Shown here piece after piece: positions 42,880-54,010 of a stretch of 64,000 nucleotides of DNA (the first letter of the stretch is position 1; the number at the start of each line of letters is the position of its first letter). A model generated the notes under the pieces. The model had not been told where the DNA came from. It saw nothing but the letters and a program-made list of their open reading frames with translations, and did not search any database. Where the stretch lies: positions 13,176,501 to 13,240,500 of the forward strand of contig OY747723.1 of NCBI GenBank assembly GCA_963556495.2, read 5' to 3'. The position numbers and the translations under genes were made by a program. The DNA comes from Valencia hispanica (Eukaryota; Chordata; Actinopteri; Cyprinodontiformes; Valenciidae).

Positions 42880-44590
42880 AGTCACCTTTTATAATCAAAT
42901 GTTTTATTAGCAAGCTAAATATTTAGCTTAAAAAATTAATATTTAGGTACAACCTAAATATGTAATTATAAAACTAAATATTTAGTTGATGAATTAAATA
43001 TTTTACTCCAAACTAAATATTTAGTTAGCAAGCTTTATATGTTTAATTTGTAAACTGAATATTTAGCTTGCCAACGACATATTTATTTGGCAAGCTATAT
43101 ATGTCTAATTTGTAAACTGAATATTTAGCTTGCTAACTAAATATTTAGTTAGCAAGCTATATATGTCTAATTTGTAAACTGAATATTTAGCTTGCTAACT
43201 AAATATTTAATTAGCAAGCTATATATGTTTATTTTGTAAACTGATTATTTAGCTTGCTAACTAAATATTTAGTTAGCAAGCTATATATGTTTAATTTGAA
43301 ACTGAATATTTAGCTTGGTAACTAAATATTTAGTTAGCAAGCTTTATATGTTTAATTTGTAAACTGAATATTTAGCTTGCCAACGACATATTTATTTGGC
43401 AAGCTATATATGTCTAATTTGTAAACTGAATATTTAGCTTGCTAACTAAATATTTAATTAGCAAGCTATATATGTTTATTTTGTAAACTGATTATTTAGC
43501 TTGCTAACTAAATATTTAGTTAGCAAGCTATATATGTTTAATTTGAAACTGAATATTTAGCTTGGTAACTAAATATTTAGTTAGCAAGCTATATATGTCT
43601 AATTTGTAAACGGAATATTTAGCTTGCTAACTAAATATTTAATTAGCAAGCTATATATGTTTATTTTTTAAACTGAATATTTAGCTTGCTAACTATATAT
43701 TTAGTTAGCAAGCTATATATGTTTAATTTGAAACTGAATATTTAGCTTGGTAACTAAATATTTAGTTAGCAAGCTAAATATGTTTAATTTGTAAACTGAA
43801 TATTTAGCTGGGTAACTAAATATTTAGTTAACAAGCTAAATATGTTTAATTTGTAAACTGAATATTTAGCTGGGTAACTAAATATTTAGTTAGCAAGCTA
43901 TATATGTTTAATTTGAAACTGAATATTTAGCTTGGTAACTAAATATTTAGTTAGCAAGCTATATATGTCTAATTTGTAAACGGAATATTTAGCTTGCTAA
44001 CTAAATATTTAATTAGCAAGCTATATATGTTTATTTTTTAAACTGAATATTTAGCTTGCTAACTATATATTTAGTTAGCAAGCTATATATGTTTAATTGG
44101 AAACTGAATATTTAGCTTGGTAACTAAATATTTAGTTAGCAAGCTAAATATGTTTAATTTGTAAACTGAATATTTAGCTGGGTAACTAAATATTTAGTTA
44201 ACAAGCTATATATGTTTAATTTGTAAACTGAATATTTAGCTTGCCAACGACATATTTATTTGGCAAGCTATATATGTTTATTTTGTAAACTGAATATTTA
44301 GCTTGCTAACTAAATATTTAGTTCGCAAGCTATATATGTTTAATTTGAAACTGAATATTTAGCTTGGTAACTAAATATTTAGTTAGCAAGCTATATATGT
44401 CTAATTTGTAAACTGAATATTTAGCTGGGTAACTAAATATTTAGTTAACAAGCTATATATGTTTAATTTGTTAACTGTATATTTAGCTTGCTAACTAAAT
44501 ATTTAATTAGCAAGCTACTTATGTTTAATTTGAAACTGAATATTTAGCTTGCCAACTAAATATTTAGTTTGAACAATTTTTGAAAAACTA
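42880..44590. repeat. Palindromic tandem satellite, about 62-bp unit, about 27 copies
   Basis: The unit joins a short spacer (TATATATGTTTAATTTGTAA), ACTGAATATTT, and a palindrome whose half is AGCTTGCTAACTAAAT. Three units (43127-43158, 43251-43282, 43498-43529) hold perfect 32-base palindromes. Most others differ by one or two bases. Variant units recur in order: the CCAACGACATA variant at 43071 and 43380 (309 apart), and the CGGAATATTT variant at 43611 and 43981 (370 apart). These are five- and six-unit higher-order duplications. No ORF. Confidence 0.95.
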
Positions 44591-44864
44591 AATATTTGGC
44601 TCCCGCTAGATGTAGTGTATAACTAACAGAATTTCAGTAAAAGGACATCATACATGCAGTCAAAGATGATGGTGGTAGTGTGATGGTTGGTGGCAATGTC
44701 ACATAATTAAGGGAACCAGTAATACAATACAAATTCATGTAGAAGACATCCTCAGTTTTTGACCCTATACTCCAGGGCATTACCATGATGAGGCAGGACA
44801 GTAATGCAAAGTTCATCAGCAAGGCCATCGCTCTACCATTATAATTTTTGAGTGGCCTAGTTAA

Positions 44865-46367
44865 AGCAACACTAGAGTTTTTTTTACCTTAAAATAATGT
44901 TTCCGAACTCGTGTCAGTGGTTGATCAACTCATAACAGGGTGAAACGGCACTTCTGGATTCGCTTTGCGGCCCTCTATCGGCGATAACAGCACTATCTAA
45001 CTTTGGGTCGTCGGTTAGCGGTTTTGTCGTTCAAATGCGATTTGCTTTACGGCAGGCTTCACAAAAGCCGGTAGGTACAGCGTCCTGCAAGGCTCTCTGG
45101 GTGGAGCATACTCGGCACGTACATATAGATGGAAGATACCTAGCAGCAGGTAGCTTGAACAATTGTCATCATGACGGAGCCGAAATTGTATTCCGACTAT
45201 CTGTGCTATGTTACGTCACAATTCACTTACTCAGCAAATCTGTCATCAAGAATTCCTACCTGGAAGATCCATTTCGTCTGTTTTATTTCTTTGAAGTTTA
45301 CTGTGAGTTTTATTCAAATTATTTTATTACTGGCTAATTTTTATTCAAAATATTTTAAGGCTTTCCTTAAGCTACTAGTTTCAAGTTTACATGACAGCCC
45401 TTGTAGCCTATGTTAGTTTCACTTCTGTGATATCGTTACACTGCATGTAAACAAGTCCCATTAATTAAAGTCGTACAGTAAATGCGGTGTATTTTGCGGG
45501 CTCTTTGTGCTTATAATCATAGGCTACTACATTTTAATATTTTGGAGTAATAATACTGCTATCTGCTCTACGTCTTACTGGCTTGGTATATATTCATTAG
45601 CTGCTTTACAAACTAACCGATTTCCAGAGTGTGCTATTCATCTATAGACCTATTTAACAGTTGGGATATTCTGATCATGGTTTTTAGTGCATCTTTATGT
45701 GCTAGTTTTAGCTTTATATTAAGCGGGTAGCATGTTCTGTGGATTGAAAGAAAAGTTTTCGTTATTCATAATTTTTGGCTATGTTAAGCATTACTGCTAA
45801 ACTGCCACTTCAATCCCGTCACTTGAAAAATATTTTCCGATGATTATGTTTCACATCAAAGCTAACAGTTGTTGTTTTCGGCATGTAAACATACTTTTCA
45901 AGGGGTAGCACTGATAGATGCGCGCTACGGTAGGACATTCTGAGGAGGTTGCACAGATCGTCAGAACAGAGCTGTCAGCCATGTAATACACAAATTAGAC
46001 TATCAAGTTATAACGTGATAGTTTATTGTAAAAATGTGAAACTATCACGTTATAACGTTTTAGTTTCAAGTGGTTTTCACGTTTTTACAATAACGTTATA
46101 ACGTGATACGGTCTAATTTCTTTATTATATGACTGACAGCTCTATGCCGCCGTACATGTGACATGCTGAAATATAGAAAATGTACCTGGGATGAAGACAG
46201 TTGATACAAAGGCTGCCCAAGACGTGAAAATCTGTAACGTTAGAGGGTATCGCTTGTAAATGTGAATCCCCTGGTGTAACCATAACAGACTATACAACAG
46301 TAGTAGAAAACATTACATTTTCCCAACTGTAGGGGGACCCAGAGAGCAAAACTTACTTAGTGTTGCT
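44865..46367. mobile_element. TTAA-flanked DNA element of 1.5 kb
   Basis: TTAA at 44861-44864 and 46368-46371 flanks inverted ends AGCAACACTA (left) and TAGTGTTGCT (right). Excision restores the Tc1 transposase wording exactly. No transposase is seen, so it is non-autonomous (piggyBac- or Kolobok-type by target). It carries the foldback at 45968-46143. Confidence 0.85.
45968..46143. repeat. Foldback (hairpin) element inside the TTAA element
   Basis: The outer arms begin AGAGCTGTCAG on both strands and continue, imperfectly, through AAATTAGAC. The centre has four copies of the word ATAACGTGATA or its complement (TATCACGTTATAACG), themselves partly palindromic. About 176 bases could fold almost end to end. 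Confidence 0.75.
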
Positions 46368-46682
46368 TTAAAGTCCAGGATTAACGTGGTTTGGAGGTTG
46401 TGACTTTCAGAATTGTTAGTCGTTGCAGAAAAAAACAAAAAACAACATCAAAATCGTTTTACAATATTATGCTTTAGTGTGTTGATAACCCAAGGGAGGA
46501 AAAATCTTTTTTTTTCCTCTGCAAAATAAGATAAGCTGTCCTGCTGTCCAAAATGCCAGATGGCATTGCAACAGATGCCTTACGTGGCTTGACTTTAAAA
46601 AAAAAGAAAAAAGAAAAAAAATCTAGTTGGTGTCAGTGGAGCATATGGGCAATTTCTCCATATTCCCAGAGAGAGAAGAGGA

Positions 46683-47425
46683 CAATTCAATTCAATTCAA
46701 AAATACTTTATTGATCCCAGAGGGAAATTAAGTGTTGGTATAGCTCATATAATTAATTCTTTAAGGAGTTGTTGTAGATGATGATGGCTGTGGGCAGGAA
46801 GGATTTCCTGTAGCGGTCTGTATTGCAGCGAAACTGAAGAAGCCTCCAACTGAAGACGCTCTGTTGTTGTATGACTGTCTCATGAAGAGGATGCTCAGGG
46901 TTGTCCATAGTTGTTTTGATTTTGTGAAGAATTCTTCTTTGCATCATCATCTCCAGATGTTCCACAGTTGTCCCAAGAACAGAACCAGACTTCTTTATCA
47001 GGTTGTTTAGCCTTTTTAAGTCCCTGGCTCTGATGCTGCTACCCCAACAGATGACGGCTGAAGAGATTACACTCTCCACAACAGACTTGTAGAAGATCTC
47101 CAGCATCTTGCTGCAAACCTTGAAGGACCTAAGCTTCCTCAAGAAGTACAGTCTGCTCTGTCCCTTCTTGTAGACGGTTTCACTGTTGCCCCTCCAGTCC
47201 AGTCTGTTGTCAAGGTGAACTCCGAGGTATTTATACTCCTCAACCACCTCCACTTCTTCTCCCATGATGGAAACAGTGTTTGACTTATCCCTGTTTCTTC
47301 TGAAATCTACAATCATCTGCTTTGTTTTGTTCACATTCAAGGTGAGACGATTGTTTCCACACCATGTCACAAAGAGGTCCACCAGCACTAAATGCACTGG
47401 AGAAATCAAAGAACATGATCCTCAC
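46683..47425 (-). mobile_element. CR1/Rex1-like LINE with the RT core deleted
   Basis: The 3' terminus on the plus strand is AATTCAATTCAATTC followed by AAAAATACTTTATTGATCCC (tail repeat ATTGA). A 218-codon frame (47409-46753) encodes DLFVTWCGNNRLTLNVNKTK, GQSRLYFLRKLRSFKVC, VVESVISSAVICWGSSIRAR, the RT thumb/C-terminal region. Just upstream VRIMFFDFSSAF (motif A) joins straight to LVDLFV, so motifs B and C present at 22.3-22.9 kb are missing. Confidence 0.88.
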
Positions 47426-48880
47426 AGTGCTGCCTGACAAGACACATTATTGCCTTCTGGTCATAAAACCTGACCATGTTTCCAGCTAGTCTGGTTTGCA
47501 GAGCTTAACATTTGATGATGCACAGTATTTTTCAGTCTGTGCCCCATTCGGTTTATTTAAACAGAGCAATGGGAACGGATGGCCAGCCATAACAATGACT
47601 GACGAACTCCCAGGCGGCTGCTCGGCCGTAGCCAGAATCCTCAGCGTGAGGAGCTGGGAGGAGATGGTGAAAGCTTCCAACAGCCTCTTCTGTGAAGAGT
47701 TTTACTCTGCTTGTCTTGTGTGCAGAGAACAGACTTTTTCCTCCCGTGTGCAGTCAACTTCTCCTCGAGGGACTCTGGTTTGTGTTTCCAGCATCTGTCT
47801 GACCTTCTGGTTATGACTATTGAGATGGGGAAGAATACAAACAAAGCAAGCTAGTCAAAAGCGCCGGCAATTCCCATATTTCTGTAATGGATGATTTCAC
47901 TAACTTACTTTGGAGGATGGTAAATATTAGCCATTGAAAAATAGTAACAAAAGGAAGAATTGTAGCTTTTATCCAGCCATAGCTAGCTTGGCAGCAGCGC
48001 TAATGTTCTAATTGAAGTTAATAGCTAGCTGAGCTTCTTAACCTTGGGGCATTTCTCGCTGAAGAATGACACATATTAGCTGTAGTTGTTACATTGATAG
48101 AACACATTTAAAGGTTCTTACTATTTCAGTAACATTTTGTTCCTTATTTGCAAACCAGTTGCTACTTTTTCCGTCTTTTGAAAGTCAAACCAGATGAGCA
48201 AAATCATCTTTATAATGTAGTACATATTGGCACCTGAGCTTTTTAGATCTGACCTTTTACACACATTTAATTCCTCCTACCACTGCTGTTTAAAATGCTT
48301 TAATCAAGACATTAGATCTGGTCAAATGAATCTTTTATTCCCCTATGATATTGCAATACCTTGCTTTCTTTGTTTGAGATGTTTCTGTGTCAGCGTTAGG
48401 GATAGGGTGAGAGCTCTGTCATCTGGGGGGAGCTCAAATGCCTCATTTCCACTGAGTGATAGGGTGCCGGTATAGGTCCAGGTTGGTATGCTATTTTATG
48501 GTCTAGTGTATTCATGAAAGCATTTCCAACACCAGCTGGACTCTCACTGGGTGGGCGGGGTTAAACCGAAAAGCGTAACGTGGCGTCACATACTAGTGCG
48601 CCGAGATTTGTGACGCAATAAAACATAACAACAATGATGTCAAGACAGCAGCCTGTGCTTGCCATGCTTGGTTTTTGGATCTTTCTTTACACAAACCTTA
48701 CCACGGTGTTTCAAAGCAGGCTCCATGCGACGAAGACGAACACAGTCCCTGCACAATCCGGTGAGATGGAACAACAGCGCTCTGGTGTTTATGTCTCATG
48801 CTTGTTGTAAACAGTGATGGGTTTTTTTCTGTTTGCCAATCAAAGGGCCCTGTTGGGTGACAGCAGTAGCTCTGTCTTAA
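47426..48880. other. Noncoding stretch with a MITE-like segment
   Basis: No gene. 48435-48640 (TTTCCACTGAGTGATAGGGT, TTCCAACACCAGCTGGACTC, GTGGGCGGGGTTAAACCG) resembles a recurrent teleost MITE. An open frame at 47600-47815 has no known motif. Confidence 0.4.
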
Positions 48881-48984
48881 CCGTTGCGGACCCTTGTCCT
48901 TGACTCTTGGAAACAGACAAAACAGCAGACCGACTCTCCCCGACTCTACCCAACCCACACCGTGCCATTCAGTGGAACCGAGGC

Positions 48985-49207
48985 AAGAGTAGGGCCGCTG
49001 CTTCTCCACATTGAGAGGAGTCGATTAAGGTGGTTTAGGCATATGATAAGGATGCCTACTGGTCGCGTCTCTTTGGAGGCATGTCCCACTTGGAGGAGAC
49101 CCCACGCCGTCTCACTGCAGGGAATAAATATATCCCGTCTCACCAGGGAATGCCTTGGGAGCCCCCAGAATGAACTGGAGGATGTCACTGATGAGATGGA
49201 CATGTGA
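48985..49207 (+). mobile_element. RTE LINE 3' fragment
   Basis: The plus strand encodes VGPLLLHIERSRLRWFRHMI, RMPTGRVSLEACPTWRRPHA, SRLTRECLGSPQNELEDV, the same C-terminal domain as in the RTE element at 9.9-10.2 kb but more diverged. It is followed directly by an ATGG microsatellite, the usual RTE tail. Confidence 0.8.
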
Positions 49208-49255
49208 GATAGATGGATGGATGGATGGATGGATGGATGGATGGATGGATGGATG
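49208..49255 (+). repeat. (GGAT)n microsatellite, LINE tail
   Basis: About eleven GGAT units following the RTE 3' end, probably its expanded tail. Confidence 0.9.
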
Positions 49256-51490
49256 TTCCTGTGCACCACATACTGTATTTTCATCTCGTTTTCGTTTAAA
49301 GTTCCTGCCAAGATTTAATTCGTTCTATATCTTATTGATTGAACGGTGGCTAAGATGTCAATGAAATCAATACTGGCTCACTTTAAGTTCATTTCTCCTT
49401 TTCTTCTATCAGGTATTATTACCTAAAAGTAAGCCACACACCCTTTCTTTGAACTTTATGATAAATATACAAATTCTTTCATTAAATTATGCAGTGAGAA
49501 AGTGATTAGATAATAGTGCATCCTTCAGGTTGAATCTTTAATACATTTAAGACTAATTCTTTTTAAGAGATTCTAAATTTAATATTGAATAACAAGGAAA
49601 CATTCTTGATACATTAATAACATTTTATATAGCCCATTTATTGTACTGCAACAAGTATTTAGCAATTAATTCATTTAATTATCTTCCAGCAGTTAAAATA
49701 ATTTCTGTCCCAAAATATTTAATCAAATCTACCCAAATGAAATGCATGCAAATTGATGCACTATTTTGTATGGGTACATGTGTTGTTGCATTTTTATGTT
49801 GTTTTCAATCTCAAAAGCCAGACCTGCAATGGCAGCTGTTAACCAGTGGATGGCAGTGTAGCATAGATTGGCCTAACAGATGGAAGTGATGTGGGAAAAA
49901 ATGGTTCATGTTCAAACTGCATGCAAAGGCAGATTTTAGATATACCCCAATCAGGACTGTATCACAGTGAAACAATTACTAATCACCTATGTTAATTAGG
50001 ATTATTTAGTTATTTATTTTTAAACCAGACAGAGTCTTAAAATTCTGTGCTTGCAAATCTTTCTGGTTTTCTTAATTTGCATAATTGGTGAGACGTCTTA
50101 TGCTGGCGCGTTTGATCAATTTAAAACACGGCATAAAAGAGTCTAAGAGGATTTCATATAATGGGATAATCCTAGTCACACCTGGGTAACAGGATAACAC
50201 ACACGCTTTAAGATAGAGGTGGGGTCTTTTCTTTTTTTTTTAGGTCCAGGTCTCATGTTCTTTGATTTCTGAATGACTGAGGCGTCTACATAAATTCAGA
50301 CAAGTCTGGAATGTTCCCCCGGTTTATTTTCATAACATGAATCATCACCTCGACGACCTCACTCTTGTGCATTTGAAAGGGTTGAAGAGGCTCCGCTTTT
50401 ATGATATGCTCTCAATGCACTGACTGTTTCTCAAAAACAGCAGCTGATCTAAAAGGCAGCAAATGTTTAATGTCACCTTTTTTTCCAGCACTTTTGACAG
50501 TCTGCCGCATTTAATGATTTCACTGTAAAGTGTTAAATGACAGGTTAAATGATGAAAAATCGGACTGCCTTTACTTTAGATGGAGAAAAAAAAAGTTGGA
50601 TCAATATGCAGCAGCGTACCTAAATGAAGTCACTTAAATGTTAAATAACCTAAAAGCCGAAATGTGTCTGCAAGAAATTGATCCGGATTCAATGAGAACG
50701 CCGCTGTCCTCATTATGGTCCATTGAGCTCGTAAAAATTCCATTAACTCTTCCCTGTCGCCTCGGCTTCGCACATTCAAATCTGTTAATGGAGCTGGCAG
50801 TGTTGCTTTTCTGCAGTGCAACGATGACTTGTTGCTTGTCTGCTTTGATATGTGAACAGTTGTACTGTTATGTAGTTTGGCAGGATAACACAGCTCCAAA
50901 ACCCCCTTCCTTATTTGAACTAAGCCTCATTTGCCTATATCAGCCATGTGATTTGCTTAGGGCTACAAAGGTATGCACTTCTATCAGGTTTAAAATGGGG
51001 TCTTGTTTTCCTTGTCTACTGTACTGGGTACCATGTGCATGTTCACTCCAATGTAAAATAATCCATTACCATAGCTGAATGCACTTCTCCAAGCCTTTTC
51101 TGTATGCAGACTTTTGTGTGACTCAGATGGTCTCTTCTCGAACACAGCTTGACACAAACAATAACAAGGCCATATGTGTTCGAAAACGAGCCAAAGACTT
51201 CAAGGCTTACTCTTTCAATCATTCATTATGGCATTATGTAACTACGAGGGCACCATGATGCCGTCTCCCATCTCTGCCAGTTATCGGTGACTTAAAAACA
51301 TAAATGTGTTGTTGAAAGTAGGGCTGAAGGCAACCTTTTTGACTGAAATTCTTCTGTACGGTATAGAGCTGTGAAAACAGGACCAGGCTCTCCCTTCTTG
51401 CATTTTGGCTCCAGTTTTGTGGATTTTGTTAGCGCTTCTTCATTAATCTAGACTCGACAAAGATCAAGCTTGCAGTTGCAGCGCGCCTAA
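49256..51490. other. Long noncoding stretch
   Basis: No gene was recognised. 50640-50900 and 50090-50190 are complex, repeat-free sequence without coding signals and might be conserved noncoding DNA. This cannot be tested here. Confidence 0.4.
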
Positions 51491-51529
51491 AAGCCCCTCT
51501 GGCGCCACCTCATAAATGATGCAGCAATG

Positions 51530-51775
51530 CTCTCTGTTCTCCTGGACACCAAGCATGTGCCATCATTTGATTCAATCCGAAGGCTCCCAGCTGGCAAACG
51601 CCTGCGTGGCAGACCCCTCACCAGCTGGATAGACATCATTAAGGAGCCCCTACAACATGTGGGGATCAACATGGCCCCCAGCAAATGCTGGTAAAGCTGA
51701 CAGACTGCACGGAGAGATACTGTATGTCCCATGGAGGAAAACCCAACCATGTCATGCGAGAGCAGTAACTGTGAA
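51530..51775 (+). mobile_element. LINE ORF2 C-terminal fragment
   Basis: The plus strand encodes RRLPAGKRLRGRPLTSWIDI followed by IKEPLQHVGINMAP, then stops. The pattern (K-R-x-R-G-R-P-x-x-x-W/Y... at the end of an ORF) is that of LINE C-termini in fish. Clade not determined. Confidence 0.45.
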
Positions 51776-52460
51776 AACCTAGTGCTATACCAGTCTGTTT
51801 TATTACATTTATACTAATGTCAATCTGCTGTCACATTCTAAATCGAGCTTTTGGCAGTAATCGAGCTAATACCTTAACCAAAATGGGAGCCTTTATCTGA
51901 GTTTACATGTCAGTTGGAAAACCAAATTATTGAAAGAAGTGCATTCGATTCAGCGATGATGGTTGGCGACATACCCCCTTTTGCTTTAGCGGTCTTCCGG
52001 TTGGCCTAGAGCGGACGGAGTAAAAGCAGGACATGCACAATGAGCGAAGAAATGGACAACTACAACGTTGCAGCACAGTACATTTCGTTATTACTGTCCT
52101 GTTTGATTGTGTTACACTCGTTGTTGCTGCTGCGTTGTTGTCATACTGGTGGTCGTTATTCCCACTTTCGCGGCCTTGTCGCTTCCAAAAGGGGGAGCGC
52201 CCAGGCTGGTCAAAATCATTGTTTAATCACATTAACTGGGTGTCTTGGGTCGATTAGGAACGGGCCCCTGAGTGTTATGTCCATTAACAATATTCAGTGG
52301 CTTAAGATGTTTCTGTGTTTTGTATAGTGTGTGAGTAATGAGATGAAGCCAATTTAATGCACATGTGTCCACTGAGTATGTTATGTTTTATACTATCTCC
52401 TTTTTTTTACCTCTTTAGTGCTCTTCCCTTCTTGGGGTTAAAAATTAAATGCCCTTTACA
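51776..52460. other. Noncoding stretch
   Basis: No gene was recognised. Confidence 0.4.
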
Positions 52461-52465
52461 GTTTA

Positions 52466-52870
52466 CACTCACCAGCCATTTTATTAGATACACAAGCATC
52501 AGAATGGGGAGAAAGGGGGTAATTTGGGTGACATTGAAACTGTTCGTTGGTGCCAGATGAGCTAGTGTAAGTATTTTAGAAACTACTGGGATTTTCATGC
52601 GCAACCATTACTTGGTTTGTAGATAATGGTCTGAGAAAGAGAAACAGCTCATGGAGCAGCAGTTATGTGAACAGAAATGCCTCACTGATATCAGAAGAGA
52701 GTGGGCAGACTGGTTTGAGATGATAAAAAAGCCAACAGTGGCTCAAACAGCATTTTGTTTAGAGCCAAGGTATACAGAAGGTTTCACCTGCATAACGAGT
52801 TAAACCTTGAAGAAGTTGGGATCCAGCAATTGAAGACCATACCTGTTGGCTAGAAAGAATGAGCTAAAAT
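52466..52870 (+). mobile_element. Tc1/mariner fragment of the CACTCACCAGCC... family
   Basis: Left end CACTCACCAGCCATTTTATT then AGATACAC. The plus strand then encodes IRMGRKGVIWVT, a decayed GAR-A-S-x-S-x-L-E-T-T-G-I-F block, and WSEKEKQ, the helix-turn-helix region of the family. The catalytic domain is absent and the right end is not found. Confidence 0.65.
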
Positions 52871-53249
52871 TCCGTGTTGACTTGTATGAGTAGGAATCTG
52901 CAAATGTCTATTTTTTAAAGGCTCCAATCTGTGTTGGGGATTAACCATCTGTAATAAAATGTCTAATGTTGATGATGAAACCTGGAAAAATAACTTGAAA
53001 GATTGTCGAACATGACATTGTGTGGAAATGTGTTGAAGAATGAATCAAATCCAGATTCATGATGAATTCAGAATTCCTACTAATACGATACTTGTAAATA
53101 TGACTTGTTTGTCCTAAACTCAATAAATTATTATTTTATCCATTAACAGCTGTCATCATGATAACTGGTAATGACTTTTGACATCATTGACCTGCTCTTC
53201 TGTACTGAATTGTTTTCATTCAGCTGCGTTGGAGACTGTCAAGCATTAA

Positions 53250-54010
53250 TGACTTGTTTAAAATCCTACCATAGCATCTCTATCAAATGCAGACATTTAC
53301 GAGACCACTCAAAAAAACTTCTCTTTGCTTTATTTTATTCTAAAAACCCAAAGGTGGACTTGCTGCTCAGGATCATCGTCTTGAGCTCAAGTCCTCTTGA
53401 GCTCAAGTTCAGGAACAGTAATTCTCTCCTTCAAGGTTTGCTGTTAGAGACCAGAATTCCTGGTTTCATCAGTTATGGCAATACATCAAGGTCTTGTAGC
53501 CGCCAAGCAACCCCAGAGCATCAAACTATCACCACCATGTTTGACTCTGTTTGTTGTTCTCCTTCAGAAATGCTTTATTAATTTTATGCTGAATATAACC
53601 GGAGGCACACTTTCCAAGAAGTTACACTTTTGTCTCATCAATACTTAGAAAATTTTAACAAAAGTTTTCGGGATGCTTTTTGGTAAATATGAGTCAGGTC
53701 TTTGTGGGGGGGATGGTTTCCCCATAGATGGCATGTTTGCCCAGTCTCCCTATCGTCAGATAATAAACACTGACCTTAGGTGAGACAATTGAGGCCTGCA
53801 ATGTTTAATTGTTGCTTTTAGTTCTTTTGTGATGCGTCCTTGAAGAGCTCTTGGAGTCATTTTGGTAGCCCGGCTGCTCTTGTGAAGGTCCAACACTCCC
53901 CCAAGTTTTCTCTTTGTGCTGATATTATCTCTCACTGTGGTTTGCTAAATTCCCAAAACCTCAGAAACTAATTTGTGTCCTTTTGCAGACTGATAGACGT
54001 CAGTGAGTTT
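53250..54010 (-). mobile_element. Tc1/mariner transposase remnant
   Basis: Minus-strand remnant of the family whose fragment occurs at 4.2 kb. Recognisable plus-strand phrases: GAGCATCAAACTATCACCAC, CTTTTGTCTCATCAATACTT, TGTTTGCCCAGTCTCCCTAT, CACTGACCTTAGGTGAGAC. Many frame breaks. No terminal repeats were identified. Confidence 0.65.

Larger units (their letters stand above)
44640..46430 (+). mobile_element. Tc1-like remnant split by a TTAA element
   Basis: The left part (44640-44864) encodes decayed AVKDDGGSVMVGGNVT, RQDSNAKFISKA and FEWPS. The right part resumes at 46372 with AGTCCAGGATTAACGTGGTT (the S-P-D-L-N of the family). Removing 44865-46371 joins them directly. Confidence 0.7.

Noticed and set aside
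42880..44590. CRISPR array reading of the regular repeats
   Set aside because: Spacers are near-identical rather than unique, the unit is AT-rich satellite, and the DNA is vertebrate.
47496..47816. Possible exon with 106-codon frame
   Set aside because: No recognisable motif and an equally long frame exists on the other strand.
48946..49311. Minus-strand frame with [11 protein letters not shown] repeats
   Set aside because: Translation of the GGAT microsatellite and antisense of the RTE tail.
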